Source: Nonomuraea guangzhouensis (GTDB lineage Bacteria > Actinomycetota > Actinomycetes > Streptosporangiales > Streptosporangiaceae). From it: 64,000 bases of DNA. Below are positions 16,150 through 26,267 of the stretch, piece by piece (within the stretch, counting starts at the first letter, position 1; each line of letters starts with the position of its first letter). A program made the translations under genes and the position numbers. The notes under the pieces are model-generated. The model had not been told where the DNA came from, searched no databases, and saw only the letters and a list, made by a program, of their open reading frames with translations. The DNA is taken from positions 62,001 through 126,000 of the forward strand of contig NZ_JAHKRM010000038.1 in assembly GCF_019396345.1 (NCBI RefSeq). Reading direction: 5' to 3'.

Positions 16150-16175
16150 AGCGGCCCCGTGATCACGGGGCCGCT
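16150..16175. terminator. Perfect 26-bp palindrome, bidirectional terminator
   Basis: AGCGGCCCCGTGATCACGGGGCCGCT is fully self-complementary. It lies about 90 bases beyond the EttA stop. On the minus strand it is followed by GTCGTTGTTCTT, a T-rich tail, and on the plus strand by GCTTTC. It very likely terminates ettA and may also stop read-through from the PIG-L side. Confidence 0.8.
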
Positions 16176-16267
16176 GCTTTCAACTATCTCGCCAACGGTG
16201 TCTGTCGTACGGAGGGCGGCCGACCGTACACGGACATGAAACGCCCAACCGCCTCCACCGAGGGAGA

Positions 16268-17932
<1,665 letters not shown>

Positions 17933-18240
17933 GGCATCTAGCTTAGGGGCTCTCGACCCGGGCTTCCGCCGCTCCACCGCCCAACTGCGATATAACCGGC
18001 CGGACAGGCGCGTCTTGCGGGGGGACGGTGATGCGCATGGGCATGGTGGTGGAGGTCTCGTCGCGTGGGACGATCCCGCTGCGGCTCGTCGGGCGGCCAC
18101 CTCTCCGGTGACGTGGACCGCTTGATGACGTGAATGGGGATCGTTATTCGTCGTTGCCGGTCCTGACGGCTGGAGCCCCTGTGGTCGAAGGGCCGTTGCC
18201 GGGTTCGCGCCCTCTCTCGACCCGCTCGTCTGCCTCGTGC

Positions 18241-18330
18241 TCATAGTTCTTCGACGTAGTCGGCAGGGCTGTCGTCGGGTGGGTTGGCGTACAGGCGTTG
18301 GCAGCGGTCGTTGACGTGGCCAAGGCGGCG
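18241..18330 (-). pseudogene. Possible C-terminal gene fragment
   Basis: The minus strand reads LGHVNDRCQRLYANPPDDSP followed by ADYVEEL and a stop. This looks like the natural end of a protein, with balanced composition unlike the shadows around it, but no start exists upstream before the repeats. The rest of 17933-18330 holds no gene that I can support. Confidence 0.25.
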
Positions 18331-18338
18331 TTGAGTTC

Positions 18339-18661
18339 TGGGAAACCAGGTACGGCGGACCCCAGACGGCCGAACATCGGCGAGCACGCCGAAATCAGGA
18401 ACGGCGCCAGACGATCGACCCTCCCTTAGATACAGGAAAACCAGGTACGGCCAACCCCAGGCAGCCGAACATCGGGGAACACGAGGAAATCGGGTGCGAC
18501 ATCAGGCGGCGGGGTCTTCGGGGAGCACGAGGAAACCAGGCACACCCTCAGGCCGCCGAGCCTCCGCAAGGACGCGGAAACCAAGTACGGCCACAGGCCG
18601 CCGAAGCTCTACAAGAGCGAGGAAATCGGATGCGGCGTCAGGCGGCGGGGTCTTCGGGGAG
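18339..18661. repeat. Degenerate ~45-bp repeats copying the end of the GGDEF gene
   Basis: About five diverged units each beginning GGAAACCAGGTACGGC or a variant. The clearest pair is 18483-18525 and 18619-18661, 43 bp with three changes. The second contains the stop codon and last codons of the GGDEF gene, so the gene's 3' end has been copied downstream at least once. Confidence 0.7.
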
Positions 18662-19930
18662 GGCGGGTGGGGATGGTTGGACGGCGGGGATGCAGACGCG
18701 GTCGCGGCCGAGTTCTTTCGCCCGGTACAGGGCCAGGTCGGCGGCGGCCAGGAGTTCGATCAGGTCGTCGCCGTGGACGCTCATCAGGGCCACGCCCGCC
18801 GAGACGGTGACGCTGATCATCGCGTCATCGGCCGGGACGGCCATGCGGCCGATGCAGTAGCGGAGGCGTTCGGCCACTCGGCGGGCCTCGTGGACGTCGG
18901 CGCGTGGCAGGAGGACCACGAACTCCTCCCCGCCGAAGCGGCCCACCACGTCGTAGTCACGCAGTTGGCTGCGGAGGGTGGCCGCGACGCCGACGAGAAC
19001 CTGGTCTCCGGCGAGGTGGCCGTGCTTGTCGTTGACTTGTTTGAAGTGGTCGATGTCGATGATCAGGAGGGCGAGCGTCTCGCCGGTGCGGCGGGCGCGG
19101 ACGATCTCGGTGTCGGCCTCCCGCTGCCAGGCGGCGGCGTTCAGCAGGCCGGTCTTGGAGTCGGTGCGGGCCGCCGCCTGAAGCTGGGCGTGCAGGAGGC
19201 TGCGCTGGAGGAGGACGACCGGCGGCAGGGCGAGGATCAGCAGGGCGAGGTTGAGCCCGCAGGCGATCGCGACCGTGACTCCGAGGCAGAGCTCCACGAC
19301 GTCGAGGAGCACGCTCTCCCTGTCCCAGAGCACCTCGCGCCAGGAGATGTCGGGGTTGGCGGTATGCGCGGCGATCGCGATGAGGATGGTGTTGAGCAGG
19401 GCGAAGATCGTGGCGGCGGCGACCGCGAAGGCGATCGGGGGGCCGCTGCCCCGCGAGAGCACCGCCGAGTTGGGCACGAGCCAGTGGAACGTCATGGACG
19501 CCGTGCAGGCCGCCAGCCCGATGACCGCCGCGCTGCACACCCGGCGATAGAGGACCGTCGCACGGACCCGCCATTGCAGCAGGACCTGGAGCACGATCGG
19601 GGCGAACAGGGAGTAGACCGGCGGCAGCAGCAACGCCACCGGCAACCACCACGCTGACAGCAGGTCACGGGACACACCGGCGGGCATGCCCAGGCGTCTG
19701 GTGGCCTCGATGCAGACTGCCCCGCACCCCATGAGGGCGGCGAACGTCAGTAGTTCCGGCCATCGAAGCACGGTTGTCGTCATGAAATAGACGGTCGCGG
19801 CGAGATTGAGGATGACAATTCCGCCCAGGTAGTACAGAAGCGTGCGGCGCTGTCCGAGCAGCGGCCAGCGGTCGGCCAGTGTTGACACACCGTTGCGAGG
19901 CTTGACCGAGGTGTGACTGGTCGCCGCCAT
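18638..19930 (-). CDS. Membrane-bound GGDEF diguanylate cyclase
   Basis: A 430-residue enzyme that would make cyclic di-GMP from two GTP, a signal that controls development in filamentous actinomycetes. The first ~240 residues form about seven hydrophobic helices, a membrane sensor. The C-terminal GGDEF domain has the active-site motif GRFGGEEF (GGEEF at 333-337) and the product-inhibition site RDYD at 324-327, exactly five residues before it, so both catalysis and feedback look intact. The start at ATG 19930 (MAATSHTSVK) follows the ribosome site GGGAGGGG; the longer upstream frame has no such signal. The C-terminal PSPPALPEDPAA tail is duplicated downstream. Confidence 0.88.
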   Translation of the reverse strand: MAATSHTSVKPRNGVSTLADRWPLLGQRRTLLYYLGGIVILNLAATVYFMTTTVLRWPELLTFAALMGCGAVCIEATRRLGMPAGVSRDLLSAWWLPVALLLPPVYSLFAPIVLQVLLQWRVRATVLYRRVCSAAVIGLAACTASMTFHWLVPNSAVLSRGSGPPIAFAVAAATIFALLNTILIAIAAHTANPDISWREVLWDRESVLLDVVELCLGVTVAIACGLNLALLILALPPVVLLQRSLLHAQLQAAARTDSKTGLLNAAAWQREADTEIVRARRTGETLALLIIDIDHFKQVNDKHGHLAGDQVLVGVAATLRSQLRDYDVVGRFGGEEFVVLLPRADVHEARRVAERLRYCIGRMAVPADDAMISVTVSAGVALMSVHGDDLIELLAAADLALYRAKELGRDRVCIPAVQPSPPALPEDPAA

Positions 19931-19952
19931 CTCGTCCCCTCCCTGACTAACG

Positions 19953-19965
19953 ATGTGTAACACAT
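19953..19965. promoter_or_regulatory. Palindrome ATGTGTAACACAT upstream of GGDEF gene
   Basis: A perfect 6-1-6 palindrome 23 bases before the GGDEF start codon, in an AT-rich spot (CACATTAATTGC). A possible operator or promoter element. The remaining stretch to 20314 contains a small CCGCTC-N7-GAGCGG hairpin (20049-20067) and no gene. Confidence 0.45.
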
Positions 19966-20314
19966 TAATTGCGGAGTGTGCGTTGCGCGATGGGAACCCA
20001 CTACGTTTGACGTTGTGACCACATACGTGCTGTAGTCGGCGAATGACACCGCTCACTCCGCGAGCGGACCGTGCTCGGAAAGGAGCAGCCATGGTGCAGG
20101 GCGTGACCTGGACCTGAATGACGCTCTAGTCATCTGAAACCGGCAACGCCATCGGCCGAGTTTCGGTGCCAGGTCCTTCGGGGCTCCATGGCATCACCGC
20201 GTACGGCCGGTGCACCCCTCCCTCCCGCTCTCTCTCCTTGCGGGCGCATGAGCGGGCACCGGCTTGATCGACCGATGCTCCGCTCATGCGTGAGCCGTCG
20301 TGCCACAGAGCCCG

Positions 20315-21574
20315 CTACGCTGCCGCCCGCTCCTCCGTCGGCCAACCGGCGTCCTCTGCCTCGGCCTCGTTGTCGTCAGCGCCCAAGATCCGTACGGTTG
20401 CGCTGCTGCTCCTGTCTGTGTGGGTGAGAGTGGCTGCGGACGGAGACCCCTGTGACGAACCACCGGCCGACGAACGACCGGCTGACAGACCACCGGTAGA
20501 TGAAGCACCCGTAGGCGTATAGGCGGTTGGCGCAGGATTGGTTGGCGCGGCACCGATTGGCGTAGGACCGGTGGGCGCGGCACCGGTTGGCGAAGCATCC
20601 GTCGGCGAAGGGCCGGTTGACGCGGCACCCGTTGCCGGCGAGGCGGATCGCTTGGTGCTGGGCTGCTTGGTGGCTGAGGTGCCGCCGCTCTGCTTGGTGG
20701 CGCTGGTGCCTTCGAGGGTGCGGCTGCGGCGGGAGCCGGTGCCGAGCACGCTGGCGGATGTCTGCTCCTTGGCGCTGCCGGCCAGTGCACGCCCTTCTCC
20801 GACCGGGCCGCTCTCCCCGAACGTGTGCGTCTGTGAAGTCGAGCGATCCTGCTGCGAGATCGGGCGGTCCGGCGAGGCCGCGACCCCGTCCGCGAGAGCT
20901 CGCGTCTCCGCCAGGTGGTCGGGCGCGCGCTTCTGCTCCTCTGCGACGCGAACTACGGCACCTTCATCCATCCGCGCGTCCGCCCGCACGTCCGCCCTAA
21001 TGACGGCCTGAGCATCCGCCCGCTCGTCGGCCCGCCCATCCATCCGCGCATCCACCTGAGTAACGGCCTGAGCATCCGCCCTGGCATCCGATCGAGTGTC
21101 CAGCCGGGTTGCCGCGTGGCGGTCGGGGGTGGGTTTGGCGCCCAGGGCCCAGTCCTGGGTTTCCTCGTCCAGGCGGTCGCGCATCTCCTTGCTCACCGAG
21201 ACGGTGCCGCCGCCGCGCTCCGGCTTGGCGAAGACGCCCGTGCCCCAGCGCAGGTCGTGGCCCACCGCGCTGGCCTCCACCTCGGGCATGAAGCGCCGGT
21301 CGCCCTCGGGGCCGAACTCCCTGATGCGGAGCTTGCCGGAGACGACCACAGGCTGCCCTACCTGCACAGATTTGGCGACATTGTCGCCGAGCGCGCGCCA
21401 GCAGCGGACCGCGAAGCACACCCGCTCCCCGTCGGCCCACTGCCCGGTCTTCTTGTCGAAATAACGGTGGGTGGTGAGCACGCGGAGCGAGGTCACCCTG
21501 GCCCCGTCGTCGAAGCTGTATTGCCGTGGCTCTGCTGCGACGTTGCCGGTGAGCGTGATGTAGATGTCGTTCAT
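20315..21574 (-). CDS. ssb: Single-stranded DNA-binding protein with long disordered tail
   Basis: The first ~115 residues form a complete OB fold of the SSB family (MNDIYITLTGNVAAEPR, then VSLR-like strand, FAVRCWRALGDNVAKSV, VVVSGKLRIREF). The rest, about 300 residues, is low complexity: Arg/Asp/Ala repeats (ADARADAQAV type) then Thr/Pro/Gly/Ala repeats (PTGAAPTGPTP type). The chain ends EERAAA and lacks the acidic DDDxPF tip that recruits partner proteins in ordinary SSB. It is therefore a second-type SSB and not the replication SSB. The start at 21574 follows GGGGAGGCAACGGG. It lies downstream of the dynamin-like pair on the same strand. Confidence 0.85.
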   Translation of the reverse strand: MNDIYITLTGNVAAEPRQYSFDDGARVTSLRVLTTHRYFDKKTGQWADGERVCFAVRCWRALGDNVAKSVQVGQPVVVSGKLRIREFGPEGDRRFMPEVEASAVGHDLRWGTGVFAKPERGGGTVSVSKEMRDRLDEETQDWALGAKPTPDRHAATRLDTRSDARADAQAVTQVDARMDGRADERADAQAVIRADVRADARMDEGAVVRVAEEQKRAPDHLAETRALADGVAASPDRPISQQDRSTSQTHTFGESGPVGEGRALAGSAKEQTSASVLGTGSRRSRTLEGTSATKQSGGTSATKQPSTKRSASPATGAASTGPSPTDASPTGAAPTGPTPIGAAPTNPAPTAYTPTGASSTGGLSAGRSSAGGSSQGSPSAATLTHTDRSSSATVRILGADDNEAEAEDAGWPTEERAAA

Positions 21575-21674
21575 CCCGTTGCCTCCCCTGTGGCGGGCGG
21601 AGTGCCCGCGACCTGGGAATACGGTGCCTCAGGAGGGCATGAGCGGGAGGAGGCGAACGGGGTTCTGTGGATAA

Positions 21675-21696
21675 GGCCGCCGCTGGGGCGGTGGCC
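21675..21696. terminator. Hairpin between GTPase and ssb genes
   Basis: GGCCGCCGC and GCGGTGGCC pair with one mismatch around a four-base loop, about 130 bases after the stop of the second dynamin-like gene. Probably a terminator, making ssb a separate unit. Confidence 0.4.
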
Positions 21697-21779
21697 TGTG
21701 GACGGTGGCGCCCGGATCGACCGCGTACAGCACCGCGGAAGCCGACCCCTTACGGAGAAGAAGCCGACCACACACAGCG

Positions 21780-21811
21780 AACCGACTCCATACAGAACCG
21801 ACTACATACAG
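21780..21811. repeat. Two 16-bp direct repeats after GTPase stop
   Basis: AACCGACTCCATACAG followed at once by AACCGACTACATACAG, one base different. Related pieces (GAAGCCGACC) lie just to the left. No gene is seen in 21575-21825. Confidence 0.6.
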
Positions 21812-21825
21812 AACAAGCAGCGAAG

Positions 21826-23448
21826 TCAGCCGGACAAGCCGCGCATGGCGCTGTAGAAGGCGTGGTGGCGGCCGAGTTCGCGTTCGACCGGCTCCACCAC
21901 CATGTTCTCCGACACCGCGGCCACCCGGCGGCGCATCTCCCGCTCCAGCCGTTCGCGTTCCCTCGACGCTCCGAGCACGACGAAGTTGCGCGACGCGATG
22001 CCTGACAACGCCCCCAGCCCCAGTACGGAGGCCATCATCAGCCCCACCCAGGGCAGCGCGGCGCTGTCGCCGAGCAGTTGGAGAGCCGCAGGCAGCTGGC
22101 CGGGGACGGTCAGCCCCACCGCCAGCCAGGCCACTCCGCCGACGAAGGCTCCGACCAGGAAGTACTGCCAGATCTTCAGCAGCCGCCACCAGCCAGGAAC
22201 CCGGTCGAGCTCGGGCGCGACCTCCGTGAGGTCCTCGGTCAGCGCCTTGGGCAGCTGGCTGGAACGGGAGCGGGCCGCGCGGTGCACGGCAGTGCGCCAC
22301 ACCGGGTGCATCCCGGCCGTCAGCCCGTCGGCCAGCGCCTGCACGGCGTTGGACACCTCGGCGGCCTGCGCGCTCACCGACCCGGTGGTGATGCCGCGGA
22401 TCTCGTCGCTGACATCGTCCAGGCGTAGCGATTTGAGCGGATCCGGACGGAACTTGGCCAGCCAGCGCGGGTACGGCCAGCCCACCCAGCGGCTCGACCG
22501 TTCGGCGTAGACGTTCTCCATGGCCTCGCCCACGGCCGGAACACCCACGGCGTCGCAGAGCGCGTCCGTCAGGCCGAGCCTGCGGGCCTCGTCGACCGTC
22601 GCCGGCGCGGAGAGCGCCTGGCCGACCGGCATGGTCTGGGACAGGCGCTGCTCCAGTCGGCGCAGGTCGGCTTCGATCTTGTGGATGGCCGCCCGCCGCC
22701 GGCTGACCGCGCTCGAGATGACGCTCTTGAGGCTGTCGACGCCCCGGCCGCTGACCGCTGAGGTGGGCACCACGCTGGGATGTTCGACGCCTTCGCGGCG
22801 GAGCAGGTCGTTGAGGTCGATGACCAGCTCGGCGAGCTCTTCGGGGCTGAGCCGGTCGGCCTGGTTGAGCGCGAACACGGTCACCGCCTCGTGCCCGGCC
22901 AGTTCGGCGACGTAGCGCCGGTGCGTGGAGGCGTCGGCGTATTTCTGCGGGTCGAGCACCCACACCACGAGGTCGGCCAGGCCGATGAGCCGGTCGGCCT
23001 CGGTGTCGGTGAGTGCCCTGATCGAGTCGTGGTCGGGCAGGTCGAGCAGGATCAGCCCGTGGAGCTGGCTCTCGCCCTTGTCCAGCGCGCTGGCGCGGGC
23101 GAAGCGGTGGCGCCACTGGATCTGCAGCCAGTCGAGCAGCGGCGCGGCACCCTCCAGGCCCCACACGCAGGCGTGGGTACGGGCGGTGGTGGGCCGGCGC
23201 ACGCCCGTGGGCGACAGCTCCAGCCCGGAGATCGCGTTGAACAGCGACGACTTGCCGCTGCCGGTGCCCCCGGCAAGGGCGACGACGGTGTGCTCCGACG
23301 ACAGCTTGAGCCGGTCGCCGGCCCGCGTCAGCAACGTGCTCGCCTCGGAGAGCAGCTTCTGGTCGAGCCGCCCGGGCCCGAGCTCGACGATCTTGGTCAG
23401 CGCGGTCAGCCGCGGAGCCAGGCCCGGCCTGGTGGTGACGGCGGTCAT
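21826..23448 (-). CDS. Dynamin-like GTPase, second of the pair
   Basis: A 540-residue P-loop GTPase. The G1 motif is GGTGSGKSSLFN at about 60-71, G3 is DLPDHDS near 136, and G4 is NQAD near 196. Two strongly hydrophobic helices near 430-450 and 470-490 (FLVGAFVGGVAWLAVGL, PWVGLMMASVLGLGAL) would anchor it in the membrane. This layout, GTPase domain then helical bundle with a C-terminal membrane hairpin, is that of bacterial dynamin-like proteins and YfjP-type GTPases. Its ATG overlaps the stop of the larger GTPase gene (ATGA). Actinobacterial tandem pairs such as DynA/DynB in sporulation septation and IniA/IniC are comparable; orthology is not shown. Confidence 0.8.
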   Translation of the reverse strand: MTAVTTRPGLAPRLTALTKIVELGPGRLDQKLLSEASTLLTRAGDRLKLSSEHTVVALAGGTGSGKSSLFNAISGLELSPTGVRRPTTARTHACVWGLEGAAPLLDWLQIQWRHRFARASALDKGESQLHGLILLDLPDHDSIRALTDTEADRLIGLADLVVWVLDPQKYADASTHRRYVAELAGHEAVTVFALNQADRLSPEELAELVIDLNDLLRREGVEHPSVVPTSAVSGRGVDSLKSVISSAVSRRRAAIHKIEADLRRLEQRLSQTMPVGQALSAPATVDEARRLGLTDALCDAVGVPAVGEAMENVYAERSSRWVGWPYPRWLAKFRPDPLKSLRLDDVSDEIRGITTGSVSAQAAEVSNAVQALADGLTAGMHPVWRTAVHRAARSRSSQLPKALTEDLTEVAPELDRVPGWWRLLKIWQYFLVGAFVGGVAWLAVGLTVPGQLPAALQLLGDSAALPWVGLMMASVLGLGALSGIASRNFVVLGASRERERLEREMRRRVAAVSENMVVEPVERELGRHHAFYSAMRGLSG

Positions 23449-26267
23449 CGAGCGACCTCGAGGTTGTACGTCGCCTGGTAGAGGCGGGTCGCGATGGATT
23501 CGTCCGGTATCCCGGCCGAATCGAGCGCTTGCACGTAACGCATGGATTCCTCGTCGAACAGCATGCCGATCCTGGCTCGAAGGTCACTGAGCGCCTTGGC
23601 GCCGATGCCGCGCAACGACTCGGCACCGAGCAGCGCGTTGACCAGCCGGTGCGGGACGCCCTCGACGGTGCCGCCGCTGAACATCGCGACCATGAAGATC
23701 AACGATAGCGAGTCGGCGTCAAACGATACGAATTTGGACACCGATCGCTTGGCCACGCCCTCCGTACGTACGAGCTCCGTGACGTGCTCCTGCCAGGCGG
23801 CGATGGCCCTGGCGGCATGACGTACGAGCTCGTCGGAAGGGCCGTCGAGGCCGGCGCCGATCGTGCCGCCCAGCTCCGAGCGGTGCCGCCAGCGGGCGAC
23901 CACCTCCTCGGCGGCGCGGTTGGCGGCGGCGACGATCAACGACTCCAGGCCGGCACGCAGCGCCGTTCGGAACGCCGTGACGCGCTCGGGCGCCTGCCTG
24001 CCCGACCTGCCCCGCTTGCGGAACTGGATGGTGCGCATGAGGTCGCCGGACCCGGCGAAGTCCTGCCAGCGAGCCAGCACCTCACCGTGGACCAGCATGC
24101 CGTTTCTGGTCGCCTTGTCGATCTCGGCGAGCGCGCTCATGTAGGCGGCTTCCACGTCCGCGCGGAGCTCCGTACGGAACGCGACCTGCCCCTCCAGGTG
24201 CCTGGCCAGCGCGGGGACGCGGGTGCGGAAGCTGTCGAGCACACCGTTGAGCGTCTCGTGTACGGCCTGCGCGCGGCGGTCCTCGTCGACGGAGAGCTCG
24301 GCCAGCCAGAGGCGCAGATCGGTCATCTCGTGGTCGGGCAGCCTGCCGTCGACCACCTTCGCCTCGCCGATGACGAACCTGTCGACCTCGCCCAAGCCGT
24401 ATTCGGTGAGCATCCGGACGAAGTGCTTCAGCACGACCTCACGTGCCTTGGGCTGGACGCGCGAGAGCACGATGGCCAGCCGGGCGCCGCGTTCCTTGGC
24501 CAGGCGAAGGAGGTTCCAGGCGGGGGCGTCGGCGTAGCGGGCGGCGGTGGTGACGAAGATCCACAGGTCCGCGGCGTCGAGCATGCGGTGCGCGATCTCG
24601 TGGTGCTCCTCGACGACCGAGTCGATGTCGGGGGTGTCGAGCAGCGCGACGCCCTGCGGCAGCTTCTCGGTCGCGACCACGACCAGGCTGCCGAGACCGG
24701 CTTCGGGCGACGGCTTGTCGATCCGCCGCAGACCGCCGAGCACATCACCCTTGGTGAACCACTGCCGGTCGTCCGGGTGGCAGACCAGCACGGGGATGCC
24801 GGTGGTGGGCCGCCGTACGCCGGTGCGGGAGATGTTCTTCTCGGCGAGGGAGTTGACCAGGGTGGACTTGCCCGCGCCGGTCGAGCCCGCGACCACTATG
24901 AGGGCGGGCGCGGTGTTCGTCCGTACTCTCGGGAGCACGTAGTCCTGGAGCTGGGCGAGCAGGTCGGCGCGGGCCTGCCTGGCCTCGGCCGCGCCCGGCA
25001 GGTCCAGGCCGAACCGCAGGTCGGACACGCTCTCGCGAAGCGCGTTGAGCGCCGCCGTCAGCGCCGCGACCATCTCGGGAGGTAGCGGCTCGATCCGCGG
25101 TGCGGGGGGCCTCCCACCAGCGGGCTTTCCCGCCTCCGCAGCCTCATCGGGTACGGCCCCCGCGTCAGGTACGGCCTGCGGGCCCGAGTCTTGCTGCGGG
25201 TCCGGGAAGTGCCAGGCGGACGGCTCCGGGGCGGCGTCCGCCGATCCCTCGGGCTCGTCCTCGGCGGACTCGTCGGTCTCGGCGGGCTCGACCCGCGCCT
25301 GGGGCTCATCGAGTGTCAGGAACCCGGCCGGTTGCTGAGGCTCGTCGGCCTCCGCAAGCGCCGCCCGCGCCTGCTGCTCCGCGAGCTTCGCCCGCGCCTC
25401 CGCCTCGTCGAGCTCCCTGAGCCAGGCCGGCTCCGCGGGCTCGTCGAGCTCCGCGAGCTCGGCCGGTTCCACGAACTCGGCCGACTCCGCAGGCTCGGCC
25501 GGTTCCACCAACTCGGCCGATTCCGCAGGCTCGGCCGATTCCGCAGGCTCCTCGTCAGACGGAGCCTCGGGCTCCTCCAGCTCCGCCCGCACGTCAGGCT
25601 CCTCGTCAGCCGGATCGTCCAACTCGGCCCATGCCTCCGGCTCTTCGGGGTCCGATGCGCCGACATCAGACGACGCCTCAGGCCCGTCAGAGGGATCTTC
25701 GGACGATGCCTCAAGCTCCGCCGACTCGCCGGACGACACGTCAAGCTCCTCCGGCTCTTCGGAGTCCGACGCTCCGGCATCGTCCGCATCGCCGACATCA
25801 GACGACGTTTCAGGCCCGTCAGACGGCTCCTCGGACGACGCCTCAAGCTCCGCCGGTTCGCCGGGAGACTCTCCGGCCGAAGCCGGGGCCTCCCCCTCGG
25901 CCGCAGAGTCCGACGATGACGCCGCAGACTCGTCCTCGGCCGCAGCGGCCGCTGGCGGCACCGCAGACTCGTCTTCGTCCTCGTCCTCGGCGGCCGGCGG
26001 TGGCACCGCGGACTCGTCTTCGGCAGCAGAGACCGATGGTGACGCCGCAGACTCAGCTTCGGCCGCAGCGGCCGATCGTGGCAGCGCGGACTCATCATCG
26101 GCCGCAGTGGCCGATCGTGGCTCATCATCGGCCGCAGTGGCCGATCGTGGCTCATCATCGGCCGCAGTGGCCGATCGTGGCGCCGCGGACTCGTCCGTGA
26201 TGGCGCGGAAGCTCAACGTCTGCTCCCCAGGCGACTCCTGGCGCCCGTCATCCATGGCCGCGCTCAC
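23445..26267 (-). CDS. Dynamin-like GTPase with long acidic N-terminal region
   Basis: A protein of about 940 residues. The first ~420 residues are low complexity and strongly acidic (runs of Glu, Ser, Ala, Pro such as EEPAESAEPAESAELVEPAE). After a short Pro-rich hinge comes a dynamin-like GTPase: G1 GSTGAGKSTLVNSL near 459, the GVRRPTTGIPVLV switch, G3 LLDTPDIDS near 540, then a long helical region and a hydrophobic segment SLIFMVAMFSGGTV near 850. The start is GTG 26267, which overlaps the cobA stop as GTGA; ATG 26255 is an alternative. It would form hetero-oligomers with the smaller GTPase that follows, as in other tandem dynamin pairs. Confidence 0.8.
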   Translation of the reverse strand: MSAAMDDGRQESPGEQTLSFRAITDESAAPRSATAADDEPRSATAADDEPRSATAADDESALPRSAAAAEAESAASPSVSAAEDESAVPPPAAEDEDEDESAVPPAAAAAEDESAASSSDSAAEGEAPASAGESPGEPAELEASSEEPSDGPETSSDVGDADDAGASDSEEPEELDVSSGESAELEASSEDPSDGPEASSDVGASDPEEPEAWAELDDPADEEPDVRAELEEPEAPSDEEPAESAEPAESAELVEPAEPAESAEFVEPAELAELDEPAEPAWLRELDEAEARAKLAEQQARAALAEADEPQQPAGFLTLDEPQARVEPAETDESAEDEPEGSADAAPEPSAWHFPDPQQDSGPQAVPDAGAVPDEAAEAGKPAGGRPPAPRIEPLPPEMVAALTAALNALRESVSDLRFGLDLPGAAEARQARADLLAQLQDYVLPRVRTNTAPALIVVAGSTGAGKSTLVNSLAEKNISRTGVRRPTTGIPVLVCHPDDRQWFTKGDVLGGLRRIDKPSPEAGLGSLVVVATEKLPQGVALLDTPDIDSVVEEHHEIAHRMLDAADLWIFVTTAARYADAPAWNLLRLAKERGARLAIVLSRVQPKAREVVLKHFVRMLTEYGLGEVDRFVIGEAKVVDGRLPDHEMTDLRLWLAELSVDEDRRAQAVHETLNGVLDSFRTRVPALARHLEGQVAFRTELRADVEAAYMSALAEIDKATRNGMLVHGEVLARWQDFAGSGDLMRTIQFRKRGRSGRQAPERVTAFRTALRAGLESLIVAAANRAAEEVVARWRHRSELGGTIGAGLDGPSDELVRHAARAIAAWQEHVTELVRTEGVAKRSVSKFVSFDADSLSLIFMVAMFSGGTVEGVPHRLVNALLGAESLRGIGAKALSDLRARIGMLFDEESMRYVQALDSAGIPDESIATRLYQATYNLEVAR
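26093..26182. repeat. Three perfect 30-bp tandem repeats inside the GTPase gene
   Basis: The unit begins CTCATCATCGGCCGCAGTGG and ends CCGATCGTGG. It encodes SATAADDEPR three times near the N-terminus of the acidic region. In-frame gain or loss of copies would change tail length without breaking the gene. Confidence 0.85.

Noticed and set aside
20538..21011. Plus-strand frames opposite the ssb tail
   Set aside because: They mirror the repetitive tail of the SSB and have no independent signal.
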